Source: [Borrelia] turdi (GTDB taxonomy: Bacteria; Spirochaetota; Spirochaetia; Borreliales; Borreliaceae). Taken from it: DNA of 64,000 nucleotides. Every line of letters starts with the position of its first letter. The first letter of the stretch is position 1. Below are positions 1 to 9,807 of this stretch, piece after piece. The position numbers were made by a program, and so were the translations under genes. The notes beneath the pieces were generated by a model. The model did no database searches and had not been told where the DNA came from. It saw only the letters and a program-made list of their open reading frames with translations. The DNA lies in assembly GCF_008828755.2 (NCBI RefSeq), contig NZ_QBLM01000002.1:124001-188000 (forward strand). The letters run 5' to 3'.

Positions 1-1800
1 TTGACTTTATCAAAATATAAAAAAGAATCATTAGAGATTTTAAGAGATTTTGGAGCAGTTCATATTAACTCTTACAATAAAAATTCAGATGCTTTAAAAA
101 AAAGCATTGATAATAGGCAAATTTTAATACAAGCTTTTTCTTTGCTTAAAGAAGATGGAGGTGTTAAGGCTTTAAAATCTTCTAATGGAAATTTTTTAGA
201 TATTGCAAAAAGTATAGTCAATTTAGGTAATGAAATTAAAGAATTTCAAGATATTAAACGATCTTTATTACATGAGAAGAATTTGATTTCTGTTTGGGGA
301 AATTTTTCTTTAGAGAATATTGACAAATTAAAAGAATCTAAAATTTATATTCAATTTTTTAAAATCCAAAAAAGTGAATATAAAAATTTATTAAAAGATC
401 CCAATGTTAATGTGCTTTTGATTAAAAATATAAAAAATACTTCTTATTTTGTGAGTGTTGGTGAGTTTGAGCAAAAAATTGAAATTGCTGATGAGTTTAA
501 GTTTAATTTTGATTTTAATTATATTAATAATAAATTAAAAGTTGTTGATGAGATTTTAGATCAAAAATTAACCCAAATTTCTCTTTTTAATAAATATATT
601 GATATTTTAAGAGATGAGATAAAAAATTATGATCAAATCGTAGAGTTTGAGCAAGTTTTAGCTGATATGCAAACCGATTTTGAAGATTTTTCGTATATTA
701 CGGGATTTGTTCCAGCTGAAAGTCAAGAATCTCTTAAAAGCTCAGTTTTAAAAGCAGGCTTTGTAGTACAATTTGCAGATCCTGAAGAAAATGATATTAT
801 TCCCACCTATATAAAAAGAAAAGGAATTGCCAATTTAGCTTCACCTATTTTTAATATTTTAGAGACAATTCCTGGATATAAAGAAAGGGATATAAGTTTT
901 ATTTTTATGTTATTTTTCTTTGTGTTTTTTGGCATGATAATAGGCGATGCGGCTTATGGAGTGATATTTTTTTTAATAGGAATTTTGCTTAGTTTAAGCT
1001 TTATTCTTAAAGGTAAGCCTTTGACTCCAGTTCACGGATTAATATTTTACCTTAGTATATCATCGATACTTTATGGTTCTATGACTGGTACTTGGTTTGG
1101 CAGTCCTTTAATTCTTGAAATGTTTCCTATTTTAAATTCATTTAAGGTTAGTTATTTAACAGAGAAAAATAGTGTACAAAATATTATCTTTATCTGCTTT
1201 TCAATAGGAGTGCTTCAAATTTCATTGGCTCATGCTTGGAATTTTTTAATACAAGTAAAAGAAAAACCCCACATTCATTCAATTGCACAGATTGGTTGGC
1301 TTATAGGTATAGCTGGTCTTTATTATCTTGTTTTGAATTTAATACTTAGTCAATCTAGATTTCCTATGTATAATGCTGTTTATAACATAATATATTTTGG
1401 CGTTGCGCTTGTATTTATCTTTGGCAAACAAGATGGTTCTAATTTTTTTAAGTGCATATTGAAAAGTTTTGGAGGCATTATAGAACAGTTTTTAACCACT
1501 GTGTCAGGGTTTGCAGATATAATATCTTATATTAGACTTTTTGCAGTGGGACTTGCGGGCCTTTCAATCTCAGCAAGTTTTAATGCTATGTCAACACCTT
1601 TGTTAAAATCTTCTAACATTGGTCTAATAGCAGCTGGGATTATTGTTATACTTTTTGGGCATGTTTTAAATATAATGTTATCGTTACTTTCAGTAATTGT
1701 TCATGGAGTAAGGCTTAATATGCTTGAATTTTCAAACCATTTAGGGCAAGAATGGAGTGGATATGCTTATAAGCCTTTTAGAAAAATAAAAAATAAATAA
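1..1800 (+). CDS. atpI: V-type ATPase subunit I (a-subunit homologue), 5' end cut by window
   Basis: Membrane stator subunit of a V/A-type ATPase that couples ion flow through the proteolipid ring to ATP synthesis or hydrolysis. The visible 599 residues have the family layout: a long charged, coiled cytoplasmic half (about residues 1-290) and a C-terminal half with about seven membrane segments beginning near residue 296. The motif SYIRLFAVGLAG carries Arg512, in the position of the essential arginine of subunit a. Reading starts at base 1 with TTG, but homology enters mid-domain, so the true start lies upstream and the first codon here is only the window edge. It is followed 12 bases later by the proteolipid gene, as in other bacterial V-ATPase operons; the catalytic subunits must lie upstream. 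Confidence 0.93.
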   Translation: MTLSKYKKESLEILRDFGAVHINSYNKNSDALKKSIDNRQILIQAFSLLKEDGGVKALKSSNGNFLDIAKSIVNLGNEIKEFQDIKRSLLHEKNLISVWGNFSLENIDKLKESKIYIQFFKIQKSEYKNLLKDPNVNVLLIKNIKNTSYFVSVGEFEQKIEIADEFKFNFDFNYINNKLKVVDEILDQKLTQISLFNKYIDILRDEIKNYDQIVEFEQVLADMQTDFEDFSYITGFVPAESQESLKSSVLKAGFVVQFADPEENDIIPTYIKRKGIANLASPIFNILETIPGYKERDISFIFMLFFFVFFGMIIGDAAYGVIFFLIGILLSLSFILKGKPLTPVHGLIFYLSISSILYGSMTGTWFGSPLILEMFPILNSFKVSYLTEKNSVQNIIFICFSIGVLQISLAHAWNFLIQVKEKPHIHSIAQIGWLIGIAGLYYLVLNLILSQSRFPMYNAVYNIIYFGVALVFIFGKQDGSNFFKCILKSFGGIIEQFLTTVSGFADIISYIRLFAVGLAGLSISASFNAMSTPLLKSSNIGLIAAGIIVILFGHVLNIMLSLLSVIVHGVRLNMLEFSNHLGQEWSGYAYKPFRKIKNK

Positions 1801-1812
1801 AAAGGAGTAATT

Positions 1813-2247
1813 ATGGATATAGGTTTAATAGGAGTTAATTCAGCTTTGACAATCTCAGCAATAGGTTCTGCGTTGGGAATGGGAGCAGCAGGTAGTGCTG
1901 CTATTGGGGCATGGAAAAGGTGTTATATGCAAGGAAAGCCGGCGCCATTTTTATTGATTGTTTTTGTCTCAGCACCATTGACTCAAATAATATATGGATA
2001 TATTTTAATGAACACTTTATATGAAGTGATGACGCAGGCAAATCCATGGTTGTTACTTGGAGCTGGTCTTGGCGGTGGGTTTGCGATTGCTGTTTCTGGA
2101 TTTGCTCAAGGCAAAGCGGCAGCAGGCGCTTGTGATGCTTTTTCTGAGACTGGGAAAGGATTTGCTACATACCTATTGGTTTTGGGATTAATAGAATCGG
2201 TTGCTCTTTTTGTAATGGTATTTTTGATGATATTTAAGTTTGTTTAA
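1813..2247 (+). CDS. atpK: V-type ATPase proteolipid subunit K
   Basis: Ring-forming proteolipid that carries ions across the membrane for the V-ATPase. The 144 residues form four hydrophobic segments, i.e. a duplicated helical hairpin as in V-type (16 kDa-like) proteolipids and not the single hairpin of F-type subunit c. Glycine- and alanine-rich stretches mark helices 1 and 3. A single membrane carboxylate, Glu128 in LGLIESVAL of the last helix, is the expected ion-binding site; the first hairpin has Thr-Gln (APLTQIIYGY) at the equivalent place, so one site per protein is expected. AAAGGAG lies 6 bases before ATG. Whether H+ or Na+ is carried cannot be read from the sequence with certainty. 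Confidence 0.93.
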   Translation: MDIGLIGVNSALTISAIGSALGMGAAGSAAIGAWKRCYMQGKPAPFLLIVFVSAPLTQIIYGYILMNTLYEVMTQANPWLLLGAGLGGGFAIAVSGFAQGKAAAGACDAFSETGKGFATYLLVLGLIESVALFVMVFLMIFKFV

Positions 2248-2318
2248 TTTTGGTTTATTGTTTCTTTTGATATTAAATTTTCTCGTAATTTATGAGTTAA
2301 TTTAATATATTTATTATT

Positions 2319-3287
2319 ATGAGAAAATTGGTGTTATTGTTTTTTGCTTTGTCTTTTAGTATTTCTTTGAATTCTTCAAGTAATAAAAATTTTCCGTATT
2401 GGATTTTACTTGAAAAAGGTAGACAGTTGCTTTACTCAAAATCCGAATTTAGTAAGTCTAATCTTACATATGCTATTAATTATTTGCAGGAAGCTTTGCT
2501 TAGAAAAGGTGTTTATCCTGAGGCTAGTTATTATTTGTCAGTAGCTTATGGTATGTCTGGCAATACTGTTCTTGAAAAATTAAACCTTTACAAGTCTTTT
2601 GAAGATAAAGATTATTTACTAGATAAATCTTTTGAGAAAAAAATACTTTTTTCTTTGGCCAAAATGGCCGAACTTGAGAATAATTATGTTGATACAATTG
2701 ATTATTTAAATGATATATTAAATAAGTTTTCAACCAAAAAAGATTATTATAGTTATCATGATTATTCTCAAGGTGAGAATAATACGCCAAATAAATTTAA
2801 TATTTCATTTTATATAACTTCTTATTTAAAACAAGTAAGAGGAGCTTTTGGTATTGATTTTACTTTCAATCTTTACAGATTTAAGAACTACAATGTTGTT
2901 GATACTCATCAATTATTGTCAAAAGTTTATTTGCGTTTAAGGGCTTATGAACTTTCAATTACTCATGGACTTGTAGCTGCAGTAGGGATTTTAACAAGAA
3001 TGTATGATTATGTTTGTTATTATGAACCTGTGTATCAGTTTAGAAATTTAAGGTCTTTTGTTCAAAAAATTAATGAGTATAAAGCAATAAAAAATGCTTT
3101 TGAATCTACAGATTTTTGGGAAATAGTTTATAATGTTGCTGTTGCTACTTATGCATATTCTAATGGTAATTATAAGTTTAGAGCAATAGATACTTGGAAG
3201 TTAATAGTGGATCTTGCACCAAGATTTTCTCCTTATATTGCTAAATCAAGAAGTCAAATTAAAAATTCTGTATTTAAAAAAAGATAA
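2319..3287 (+). CDS. Exported helical-repeat (TPR-like) protein of unknown function
   Basis: Not assigned to a named family. The 322 residues begin with a basic n-region and a hydrophobic stretch ending in LSFSISLNSSSNK, a probable cleavable signal peptide, so the product is likely periplasmic. The remainder alternates amphipathic helices with tyrosine, alanine and leucine at intervals that resemble TPR repeats (for example LTYAINYLQEALLRKGVYPEA and a later YAYSNGNYKFRAIDTW segment). No catalytic motif is seen. ATG is preceded by AT-rich sequence without a Shine-Dalgarno site, unlike its neighbours. It lies between the V-ATPase operon and lepA; its 3' end is close to, but does not overlap, the likely lepA start. 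Function unknown; a scaffold or protein-binding role is inference from the repeats only. Confidence 0.75.
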   Translation: MRKLVLLFFALSFSISLNSSSNKNFPYWILLEKGRQLLYSKSEFSKSNLTYAINYLQEALLRKGVYPEASYYLSVAYGMSGNTVLEKLNLYKSFEDKDYLLDKSFEKKILFSLAKMAELENNYVDTIDYLNDILNKFSTKKDYYSYHDYSQGENNTPNKFNISFYITSYLKQVRGAFGIDFTFNLYRFKNYNVVDTHQLLSKVYLRLRAYELSITHGLVAAVGILTRMYDYVCYYEPVYQFRNLRSFVQKINEYKAIKNAFESTDFWEIVYNVAVATYAYSNGNYKFRAIDTWKLIVDLAPRFSPYIAKSRSQIKNSVFKKR

Positions 3288-3303
3288 TTTTTTAAGTCTT
3301 GAT

Positions 3304-5124
3304 TTGTATTCAGGGGGAGTAAGTATTAGTATTCGTAAGAAAAATTTTTGCATTATTGCACACATTGATCATGGTAAATCAACATTAGCTGATCGATTTA
3401 TTCAAAAGGCTAAAATAATATCTGATCGTGATTTTAAAAGCCAAATGCTTGACAATATGGAGATTGAGCGAGAAAGAGGAATTACAATAAAAAGTCAAGC
3501 AGTAACAATTACTTATAAAAATAATGATGGTGATTTTTATGAGTTAAATTTTGTAGATACTCCAGGTCATGTTGATTTTTCTTATGAAGTCTCAAGAGCA
3601 ATTTCATCTTGTGAGGGTGCTCTTTTATTAATTGATGCAAGTCAGGGAATACAAGCTCAGACAGTTTCTAATTTTTATATGGCTTTTGAACATGATTTAA
3701 AAATTATTCCTGTTATTAATAAGATAGATCTTCCAAATGCTAATATTGATTTTGTAAAAAAGCAAATAAAAAATGATTTAGGATTAAATGAAGAAATTAC
3801 TATTTTAATTTCTGCTAAGAATGGAATAGGAATTGATGATTTGCTTGAAGCTATTTGTAAGTATGTGCCATCTCCTAAAGGAAGTACTAAAGATCCATTA
3901 AGGGCATTAATTTTTGATTCACATTATGATTCTTATAGAGGAGTTGTTGTTCACTTTAGGATTTTCGAAGGACAAATAAAAACAGGTGATAAGATTAGGC
4001 TAATGCATACTAATAGTGAGTATTTAATTGAGGAGATTGGAGTTTTTAAAATATTACTTGAAAGAAAAGACGGGTTAGAAGCAGGAGATGTTGGATATTT
4101 TATTGCAGGAATAAAAAATATATCAGATGTGAAGATTGGAGATACAGTAACTCTTTGTGATTATCCTGCATTATCTCCCCTTGAGGGATTTAAAGAGATT
4201 AAGCCTGTAGTATTTTCTTCGGTGTATCCTGTTGATGCTAATCAATATGATGATCTTTTAAAGGCAATGGATCGATTAAAGCTTAATGATGCGTCGTTAA
4301 CATTTGAAAAAGATTCATCATCGGCTCTTGGACATGGTTTTAAGTGTGGGTTTCTTGGTCTTTTGCATTTAGAGGTTATTCAAGAACGCATTGAGCGCGA
4401 ATTTGATTTAAATGTGATATTGACTTCTCCTTCTGTTAGGTACAAAATAATTCCTAAAAAAGGAGAATCTTATTTTATTGAAAGTCCTGAACAATTTCCT
4501 GGAAATGAAGCTATTGAAAGTATTCTTGAGCCTTATATTAGAGCTAATATTATTGTTCCTACAGAATTTTTAGGAAATATTATGAGCGTGTGTTTGTTGA
4601 AAAGAGGAGTGCAGACAAGCTTAATTTATCTTGATACTAAGCGCGTTGAACTTATTTATAAAATGCCTCTTTCTGAAATCCTTTTTGATTTTTACGATAA
4701 GATTAAATCCGTGAGTCGTGGATATGCTTCTTTTGATTATGATCTTTTAGATTATGAATATACAGATTTAGTAAGATTAGATATATTAGTCAATGGGGAT
4801 AGGGTTGATGCACTTTCTCAATTGGTTTTTAAAGATAGTGCAAGAGCTAAGGCTATTGGGATTTGTAAAAAGTTGAAAGATGAAATAGCAAGACAACAAT
4901 TTAAAATAGCTATTCAAGGTGCTATTGGATCTAACATTATTGCTCGAGAGACAATCTCTCCTGTTAGAAAAGATGTTACTGCTAAGTGTTATGGTGGTGA
5001 TATTACTCGTAAGCGAAAACTTTTGGAAAAGCAGAAAGAAGGTAAAAAGCGAATGAAGATGGTAGGAAATGTTGAGATTCCACAAAGTGTTTTTCTTGCA
5101 GTTTTGAAATCCAATGATAATTAG
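3304..5124 (+). CDS. lepA: Elongation factor 4 (LepA), ribosomal back-translocase GTPase
   Basis: Ribosome-associated GTPase of the EF-G-like group. GTPase motifs occur in order: HIDHGKST (G1), RERGITIKS (G2), DTPGHVDF (G3), NKID (G4) and SAK (G5), followed by domain II, EF-G-like domains III and V, and the LepA-specific basic C-terminal domain ending in KEGKKRMK. Family similarity starts at SIRKKNFCIIAHIDHG (base 3328 on). The start is unclear: no ATG, GTG or well-placed TTG precedes it. GGGGGAG (3313-3319) sits 5 bases before an in-frame ATT (3325), while the only nearby canonical codon, TTG at 3304, has no Shine-Dalgarno sequence. The coordinates given use TTG; ATT at 3325 (599 residues) is the alternative. 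A longer reading back to 3214 would overlap the upstream gene and is unlikely. Confidence 0.93.
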   Translation: MYSGGVSISIRKKNFCIIAHIDHGKSTLADRFIQKAKIISDRDFKSQMLDNMEIERERGITIKSQAVTITYKNNDGDFYELNFVDTPGHVDFSYEVSRAISSCEGALLLIDASQGIQAQTVSNFYMAFEHDLKIIPVINKIDLPNANIDFVKKQIKNDLGLNEEITILISAKNGIGIDDLLEAICKYVPSPKGSTKDPLRALIFDSHYDSYRGVVVHFRIFEGQIKTGDKIRLMHTNSEYLIEEIGVFKILLERKDGLEAGDVGYFIAGIKNISDVKIGDTVTLCDYPALSPLEGFKEIKPVVFSSVYPVDANQYDDLLKAMDRLKLNDASLTFEKDSSSALGHGFKCGFLGLLHLEVIQERIEREFDLNVILTSPSVRYKIIPKKGESYFIESPEQFPGNEAIESILEPYIRANIIVPTEFLGNIMSVCLLKRGVQTSLIYLDTKRVELIYKMPLSEILFDFYDKIKSVSRGYASFDYDLLDYEYTDLVRLDILVNGDRVDALSQLVFKDSARAKAIGICKKLKDEIARQQFKIAIQGAIGSNIIARETISPVRKDVTAKCYGGDITRKRKLLEKQKEGKKRMKMVGNVEIPQSVFLAVLKSNDN

Positions 5125-5153
5125 ATATGTTTTCAATTTTTAAGGATATTTGA

Positions 5154-5183
5154 TTGGCAAAGCCCTTGGAAATGCGATAAAAT
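5154..5183 (+). promoter_or_regulatory. Probable sigma-70 promoter of ldh
   Basis: TTGGCA (5154-5159), an 18-base spacer and TAAAAT (5178-5183) lie 65 bases before the ldh start. The -10 region is inside a short inverted repeat (GATAAAA at 5176 and TTTTATC ending at 5192). Read from sequence only; no start-site data. Confidence 0.5.
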
Positions 5184-5226
5184 ATTTTTATCATTGCTTA
5201 TTTAAAATTATTTGTATGTAATTTAA

Positions 5227-6198
<972 letters not shown>

Positions 6199-6205
6199 TT
6201 TTGAG

Positions 6206-6235
6206 ACCCCAATATTTTAGGGGTTTTTATTTTTC
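6206..6235 (+). terminator. Rho-independent terminator after ldh
   Basis: ACCCC (6206-6210) and GGGGT (6220-6224) form a short G:C stem with a 9-base loop, followed directly by a T-rich run TTTTATTTTT. It lies 8 bases after the ldh stop and overlaps the last bases of the convergent comM gene. Confidence 0.8.
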
Positions 6236-7762
6236 AAGCATATTTTCTCCGTTTTTTCTGTGTTCAATTGCCTCAAGTAAGGCTTCTCTTGAAATGTTTT
6301 TTTCTTCCTTTAAATCGGAGATTGTTCTTGCAATTTTTAGTATTGAATGCGTTGCTCTTGAAGATATGTTTAGTTTGTTTAGGATGTAAATCAAATCATT
6401 TTTTAAGATTGCACTCAATTCGCAAAATTTTTCAATGTGATCGGAATTAAGATCGGAATTTTTATTTATGTTTGCAAGATTTTCGTATCTTATATTTTGA
6501 ATGTTTCTTGCTTTTATTATTCTTTGTTTTATTTCGCTTGAACTTTCGCTTGTTTCGCTTAGTAATTTTTCATTATTAATTGCCCTTGTTGGGACTCTAA
6601 TATCAATTCTATCAAGCATTGCAGCGCCAAGTTTTTTCCAATAATTTGAAATTTCTTGTTGTGAGCAAAAACAATCTATATTTTTTTTGCCAAGATTCCC
6701 GCAAGGGCAAAGATTCATTGCAAGCATTAGTTGGAAGTTGGCGGGGTATTTGAATAATTTAGAACTTGCTCTTGAGATTGAAATTGATTTATCTTCAATA
6801 GGTTCACGTAAAGATTGTAAGATAGATTTTTTAAATTCTAAAGCTTCATCTAGAAATAATATTCCGTTGTGGGCAAGAGATGCTTCTCCGGGTAAAGGAT
6901 TAGGACCCCCTCCAATTATTCCTTCTTTACTAGCAGTATGGTGAGGATTTCTGAAGGGTCTTTGTTTTATTATCTTACTGTCTATTAATTTCCCCGATAT
7001 TGACCATATTCTATTTGTTTCTATAAGTTCTTTGTTTGTAAGTGGGGGAAGAATAGATTGAGCGCACTTAATACTAAGTGTTTTCCCGCTTCCAGGTGGA
7101 CCAAATAACATGATGTTATGTCCACCAGCAATTGCTATTTCAATTGCTCTTTTTGCTCTTTGCTGTCCTTTTATATTTTTAAAGTCATATTCTATAATAC
7201 AATCTTGTTCAATTGTTTTTTGTGCTTTAATATTTGTTCTTGGGGGAAGAATATTGTCGTTTAATTGTTCTACTATTTTTATAGTTTCTTTTAAATCTTT
7301 AACTCCCCAAATATTTAGCCCATCTATTAGGCAAGCTTCTTCTAAATTTTCAAAGGGAACTATTGCAAATTTTATTCCTTTCTCTTTGGCAAGAGCAATG
7401 GCTGGTAAGACCGCTTTTATTGATCTTATTTTGCCATCTAATTGTAATTCTCCCAATATTAAGATTTCTAAATTTTTATTATTTTTGTTTTCCTGGATTT
7501 TAATGATGCTACTAGCTATCGAAAGGTCAAAAGCTGTTCCAAGTTTTTTAATTCCAGCCGGTGCAAGATTTATTAATATTCTATCTTTAGGAAAATGAAA
7601 ATTTGAATTCTTAATAGCCGACTTTACCCTTTCTCTTGATTCTTTAATTTCGTTTCCAGCAAGCCCCACAATATCGATTCCCGAAGTTCCTTTTTTAAGG
7701 TCTATTTCAATCTCAATTAGTTCTCCTTCATATCCAATTGATGAGTGTGAATAGATTTTCAT
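6227..7762 (-). CDS. comM: ComM/YifB-type AAA+ ATPase (Mg-chelatase-like)
   Basis: The 511 residues match the YifB/ComM family: an N-terminal Lon-protease-like fold (GYEGELIEIEIDLKKG, then LNLAPAGIKKLGTAFDL), a central AAA+ module with Walker A GPPGSGKT and Walker B LFLDEALEF, and a C-terminal Mg_chelatase domain with LDRIDIRV and the RATHSILKIARTISDL helix. In other bacteria ComM is a hexameric helicase that drives branch migration during natural transformation; no transformation is established for this group, so a more general recombination role is inference. A cysteine cluster (CPCGNLGKKNIDCFC) between Walker B and sensor regions is typical of the family. ATG overlaps the sufU stop by four bases (ATGA), so translation is coupled. 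Confidence 0.92.
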   Translation of the reverse strand: MKIYSHSSIGYEGELIEIEIDLKKGTSGIDIVGLAGNEIKESRERVKSAIKNSNFHFPKDRILINLAPAGIKKLGTAFDLSIASSIIKIQENKNNKNLEILILGELQLDGKIRSIKAVLPAIALAKEKGIKFAIVPFENLEEACLIDGLNIWGVKDLKETIKIVEQLNDNILPPRTNIKAQKTIEQDCIIEYDFKNIKGQQRAKRAIEIAIAGGHNIMLFGPPGSGKTLSIKCAQSILPPLTNKELIETNRIWSISGKLIDSKIIKQRPFRNPHHTASKEGIIGGGPNPLPGEASLAHNGILFLDEALEFKKSILQSLREPIEDKSISISRASSKLFKYPANFQLMLAMNLCPCGNLGKKNIDCFCSQQEISNYWKKLGAAMLDRIDIRVPTRAINNEKLLSETSESSSEIKQRIIKARNIQNIRYENLANINKNSDLNSDHIEKFCELSAILKNDLIYILNKLNISSRATHSILKIARTISDLKEEKNISREALLEAIEHRKNGENMLEK

Positions 7763-8190
7763 CTAATAGTTTCCCTCCTTAAAGGCTTATAATTTTCCAA
7801 ACTATCTTTTAATGATTTATATGGCAGTAAAAAGCAGTCTTTTCTATTTGTATTTGTAAATGCGTTAAAAATTTTTAAACTTGCGTCAATTTCGTCTAGA
7901 TCGACAAAATCAGTGTTTATTACTTTTTGTACTAAGTTTAGGATTTCGGATTTTGATTTATTATCGCACAATTTGTTTAAAGCGTTGGCGCTTGCAAGTA
8001 AAATCATGCATCCAGATGCATGATGTTTTAAATTAAATTTTCCGTTATTTTCTTTTGTTATTTGAAATAAGATTTGATCTCCACATTTAGATCGGTGTTT
8101 GAAATTTTGGTTTGTTTCTATTTTATGTATTATGTAAGTATTTAATTTACTTAGATCTATTAATTTTCTTTTAGTTTTTTCAGTGAGCAT
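7759..8190 (-). CDS. sufU: SufU/IscU-like Fe-S scaffold or sulfur-relay protein
   Basis: Small partner of the cysteine desulfurase SufS encoded upstream on the same strand. The three family cysteines are in place: Cys36 in KCGDQ (with the neighbouring Asp), Cys60 in HASGCMIL and Cys118 in RKDCFLLPYKSL, the last matching the SufU pattern and not IscU. SufU proteins bind zinc and take the persulfide from SufS; IscU assembles clusters. The 143-residue length suits either. A 200-base spacer containing two AT-rich inverted repeats separates it from sufS, so it may have a promoter of its own or be processed. Its stop overlaps the comM start. Assignment to SufU over IscU is moderately sure. Confidence 0.88.
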   Translation of the reverse strand: MLTEKTKRKLIDLSKLNTYIIHKIETNQNFKHRSKCGDQILFQITKENNGKFNLKHHASGCMILLASANALNKLCDNKSKSEILNLVQKVINTDFVDLDEIDASLKIFNAFTNTNRKDCFLLPYKSLKDSLENYKPLRRETIR

Positions 8191-8327
8191 AATTTAATTT
8201 TATTTTCTTTGAATTATTAAATCAATAATAAAAGATATTATGAATATTTTTAAAACTTTTTATTTAAAAATAAAGTTTAAATTGTTTTGAGATTTTTAAA
8301 GATTGAAATAATGCTTATTAAGCCTTA

Positions 8328-8369
8328 AATTAAGTTAATTAAAAATAAAGATTTTTAATTAACTTAATT
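8328..8369. repeat. Perfect 19-bp inverted repeat between sufS and sufU
   Basis: Arms AATTAAGTTAATTAAAAAT (8328-8346) and its exact reverse complement (8351-8369) enclose a 4-base loop AAAG. It lies 21 bases after the sufS stop. No T-run follows on the minus strand, so a classical terminator is not certain. A second, imperfect AT-rich inverted repeat is at about 8252-8279. Apart from these two hairpins nothing else is seen in the 200-base spacer. Confidence 0.7.
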
Positions 8370-8390
8370 ATGATATTTTTTTCTAAATTT

Positions 8391-9659
8391 TTATGAAAGC
8401 TCTTTTATTACTTTTTTTAACCCCAATATGAAACTATCAATTTCTTCTTGTGTGTTGTAAAAATAAAAGCTAATTCTTAAAAGATGGTTTTTATTTAAAT
8501 TTTCTGGAAAAAATGCTACATAAGAACAAGCTTTTCCAGCTCTAGTTGCTATTCCCATTGTATCTAGATAGGTTTCAATATCGTGTGAGTGAATATTTTT
8601 TACTGTAAATGATATTATTGAATTTCTTTTAAGATTTGTATTTAATAAAAATTCAACCTCATCAAGCTCTTGTAATTTTTTTATTCCATATTCTACTAAT
8701 TGCTGATCATGTTCTAAAATAAAATCCATAGAAATATTATTGATATATTTTATTGCCTCTTTAAGTCCAATAATTCCTGCAATATTTGGAGTTCCTGATT
8801 CAAATTTATTAGGAGCATTAAGTGATTTAAATTTAATTTTTTTATTTTCTATGAATATTTCTTCTACAGTATTTCCTCCTAATTTTGAGCTATGAAGTTT
8901 TTCGGCCATATTATTTGAAATGTATAAAATTCCTATTCCTGTTGGAGCAAGCATTTTGTGTCCAGAAAATACCAAAAAATCACATCCAATTTTTTTAACA
9001 TCTATTTTTATATGAGGTGCTGTTTGTGCAGCATCTATAAAAAGACTTATATTATATTTTTTTGCTATTTTCCCAATAGATTCCAAATCATTAACAGTTC
9101 CTAAGGTATTATTTATTCCTGAAATGCTAATGAGCTTTGTTTTTTCTGTAATAAGTTTTTCAATTTCTTCAGGGGTAATAATTCCCATTTCATTGAATTT
9201 AGCAAATTTAATTGTTAGATTAGCTAATTTTGCAAGATTTGCCCATGGCAGCAAATTACTATTATGCTCAAGAGTTGTAAGAATAATTTCATCTTTTTTT
9301 TTAAAGTATTTTGAGTACAAAAATGAGCTTGCAATGGTATTAATTCCATCTGTAGTTCCAGAAGTAAATATTATATTTTTTGTAGATTCTGCATTAATGA
9401 AATTTTTTACAAGTTCTCTTGTTTTTTCTATTTTTATGCTAGATTGAATTGCAAATTTGTGACCACTTCTGTGTACATTTGCGTTGTAATTTTCATAATA
9501 TTCAATACTAGAATAAATTACTTTTTTAGGCTTTTGAGAGGTTGCCGCATTGTCAAAATAAATTATTTGCTTATTGTCAAACTGTTTATTTAAAATAGGA
9601 AAATCTTTTCTTAAAAACTTGACTTTTTCTGCATTGCTTTTTATTTGTTTGAAATCCAT
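8391..9659 (-). CDS. sufS: Cysteine desulfurase SufS
   Basis: PLP enzyme that takes sulfur from cysteine for Fe-S cluster or tRNA sulfur transfer. Class V aminotransferase features are clear: DNAATSQKP near the N-terminus, TSGTTDGIN, HNSNLLPW, DAAQTAPH, the PLP lysine in FSGHKMLAPTG, and the active-site cysteine in RAGKACSY near residue 380. The 422-residue length and the short active-site loop fit group II (SufS) enzymes, which need a SufU or SufE partner; sufU follows downstream. No SufB, C or D is in the window. The gene starts at ATG 9659 with AAGGAA upstream and is divergent from the 9843 gene pair, with an extended -10 promoter and a 28-base palindrome in between. Confidence 0.95.
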   Translation of the reverse strand: MDFKQIKSNAEKVKFLRKDFPILNKQFDNKQIIYFDNAATSQKPKKVIYSSIEYYENYNANVHRSGHKFAIQSSIKIEKTRELVKNFINAESTKNIIFTSGTTDGINTIASSFLYSKYFKKKDEIILTTLEHNSNLLPWANLAKLANLTIKFAKFNEMGIITPEEIEKLITEKTKLISISGINNTLGTVNDLESIGKIAKKYNISLFIDAAQTAPHIKIDVKKIGCDFLVFSGHKMLAPTGIGILYISNNMAEKLHSSKLGGNTVEEIFIENKKIKFKSLNAPNKFESGTPNIAGIIGLKEAIKYINNISMDFILEHDQQLVEYGIKKLQELDEVEFLLNTNLKRNSIISFTVKNIHSHDIETYLDTMGIATRAGKACSYVAFFPENLNKNHLLRISFYFYNTQEEIDSFILGLKKVIKELS

Positions 9660-9702
9660 AATTTCTTACAAGTTCCTTTGTTTTGATTTTTAGTTTTTAA
9701 TT

Positions 9703-9711
9703 ATTATAGCA
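9703..9711 (-). promoter_or_regulatory. Extended -10 promoter of sufS
   Basis: On the minus strand TGC precedes a perfect TATAAT (plus-strand ATTATA at 9703-9708), 44 bases before the sufS ATG. The -35 region is poor, as expected for an extended -10 promoter. Confidence 0.5.
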
Positions 9712-9738
9712 TTATTTTTTATTTCATAAAAAAAGTTT

Positions 9739-9766
9739 AAAATGATTATTAATTAATAATCATTTT
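9739..9766. promoter_or_regulatory. Perfect 28-bp palindrome in a divergent promoter region (possible operator)
   Basis: AAAATGATTATTAA (9739-9752) is followed at once by its exact reverse complement (9753-9766). It sits between the promoters of sufS (-) and the 9843 gene (+), downstream of neither, so a terminator role for flanking genes is unlikely. The outer TGATTAT...ATAATCA arms recall Fur-family half-sites with a wider spacing; this is inference. Confidence 0.6.
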
Positions 9767-9807
9767 TGTTAAATTGAAATTTATTTTTTTGTATAAATTT
9801 TGTTTAT

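Noticed and set aside
2524..2790. Minus-strand open frame of 88 codons
   Set aside because: Lies inside a plus-strand gene; composition is that of an antisense shadow and no ribosome site is present.
3214..3303. Upstream extension of lepA
   Set aside because: Overlaps the preceding gene, has no family similarity and no ribosome site.
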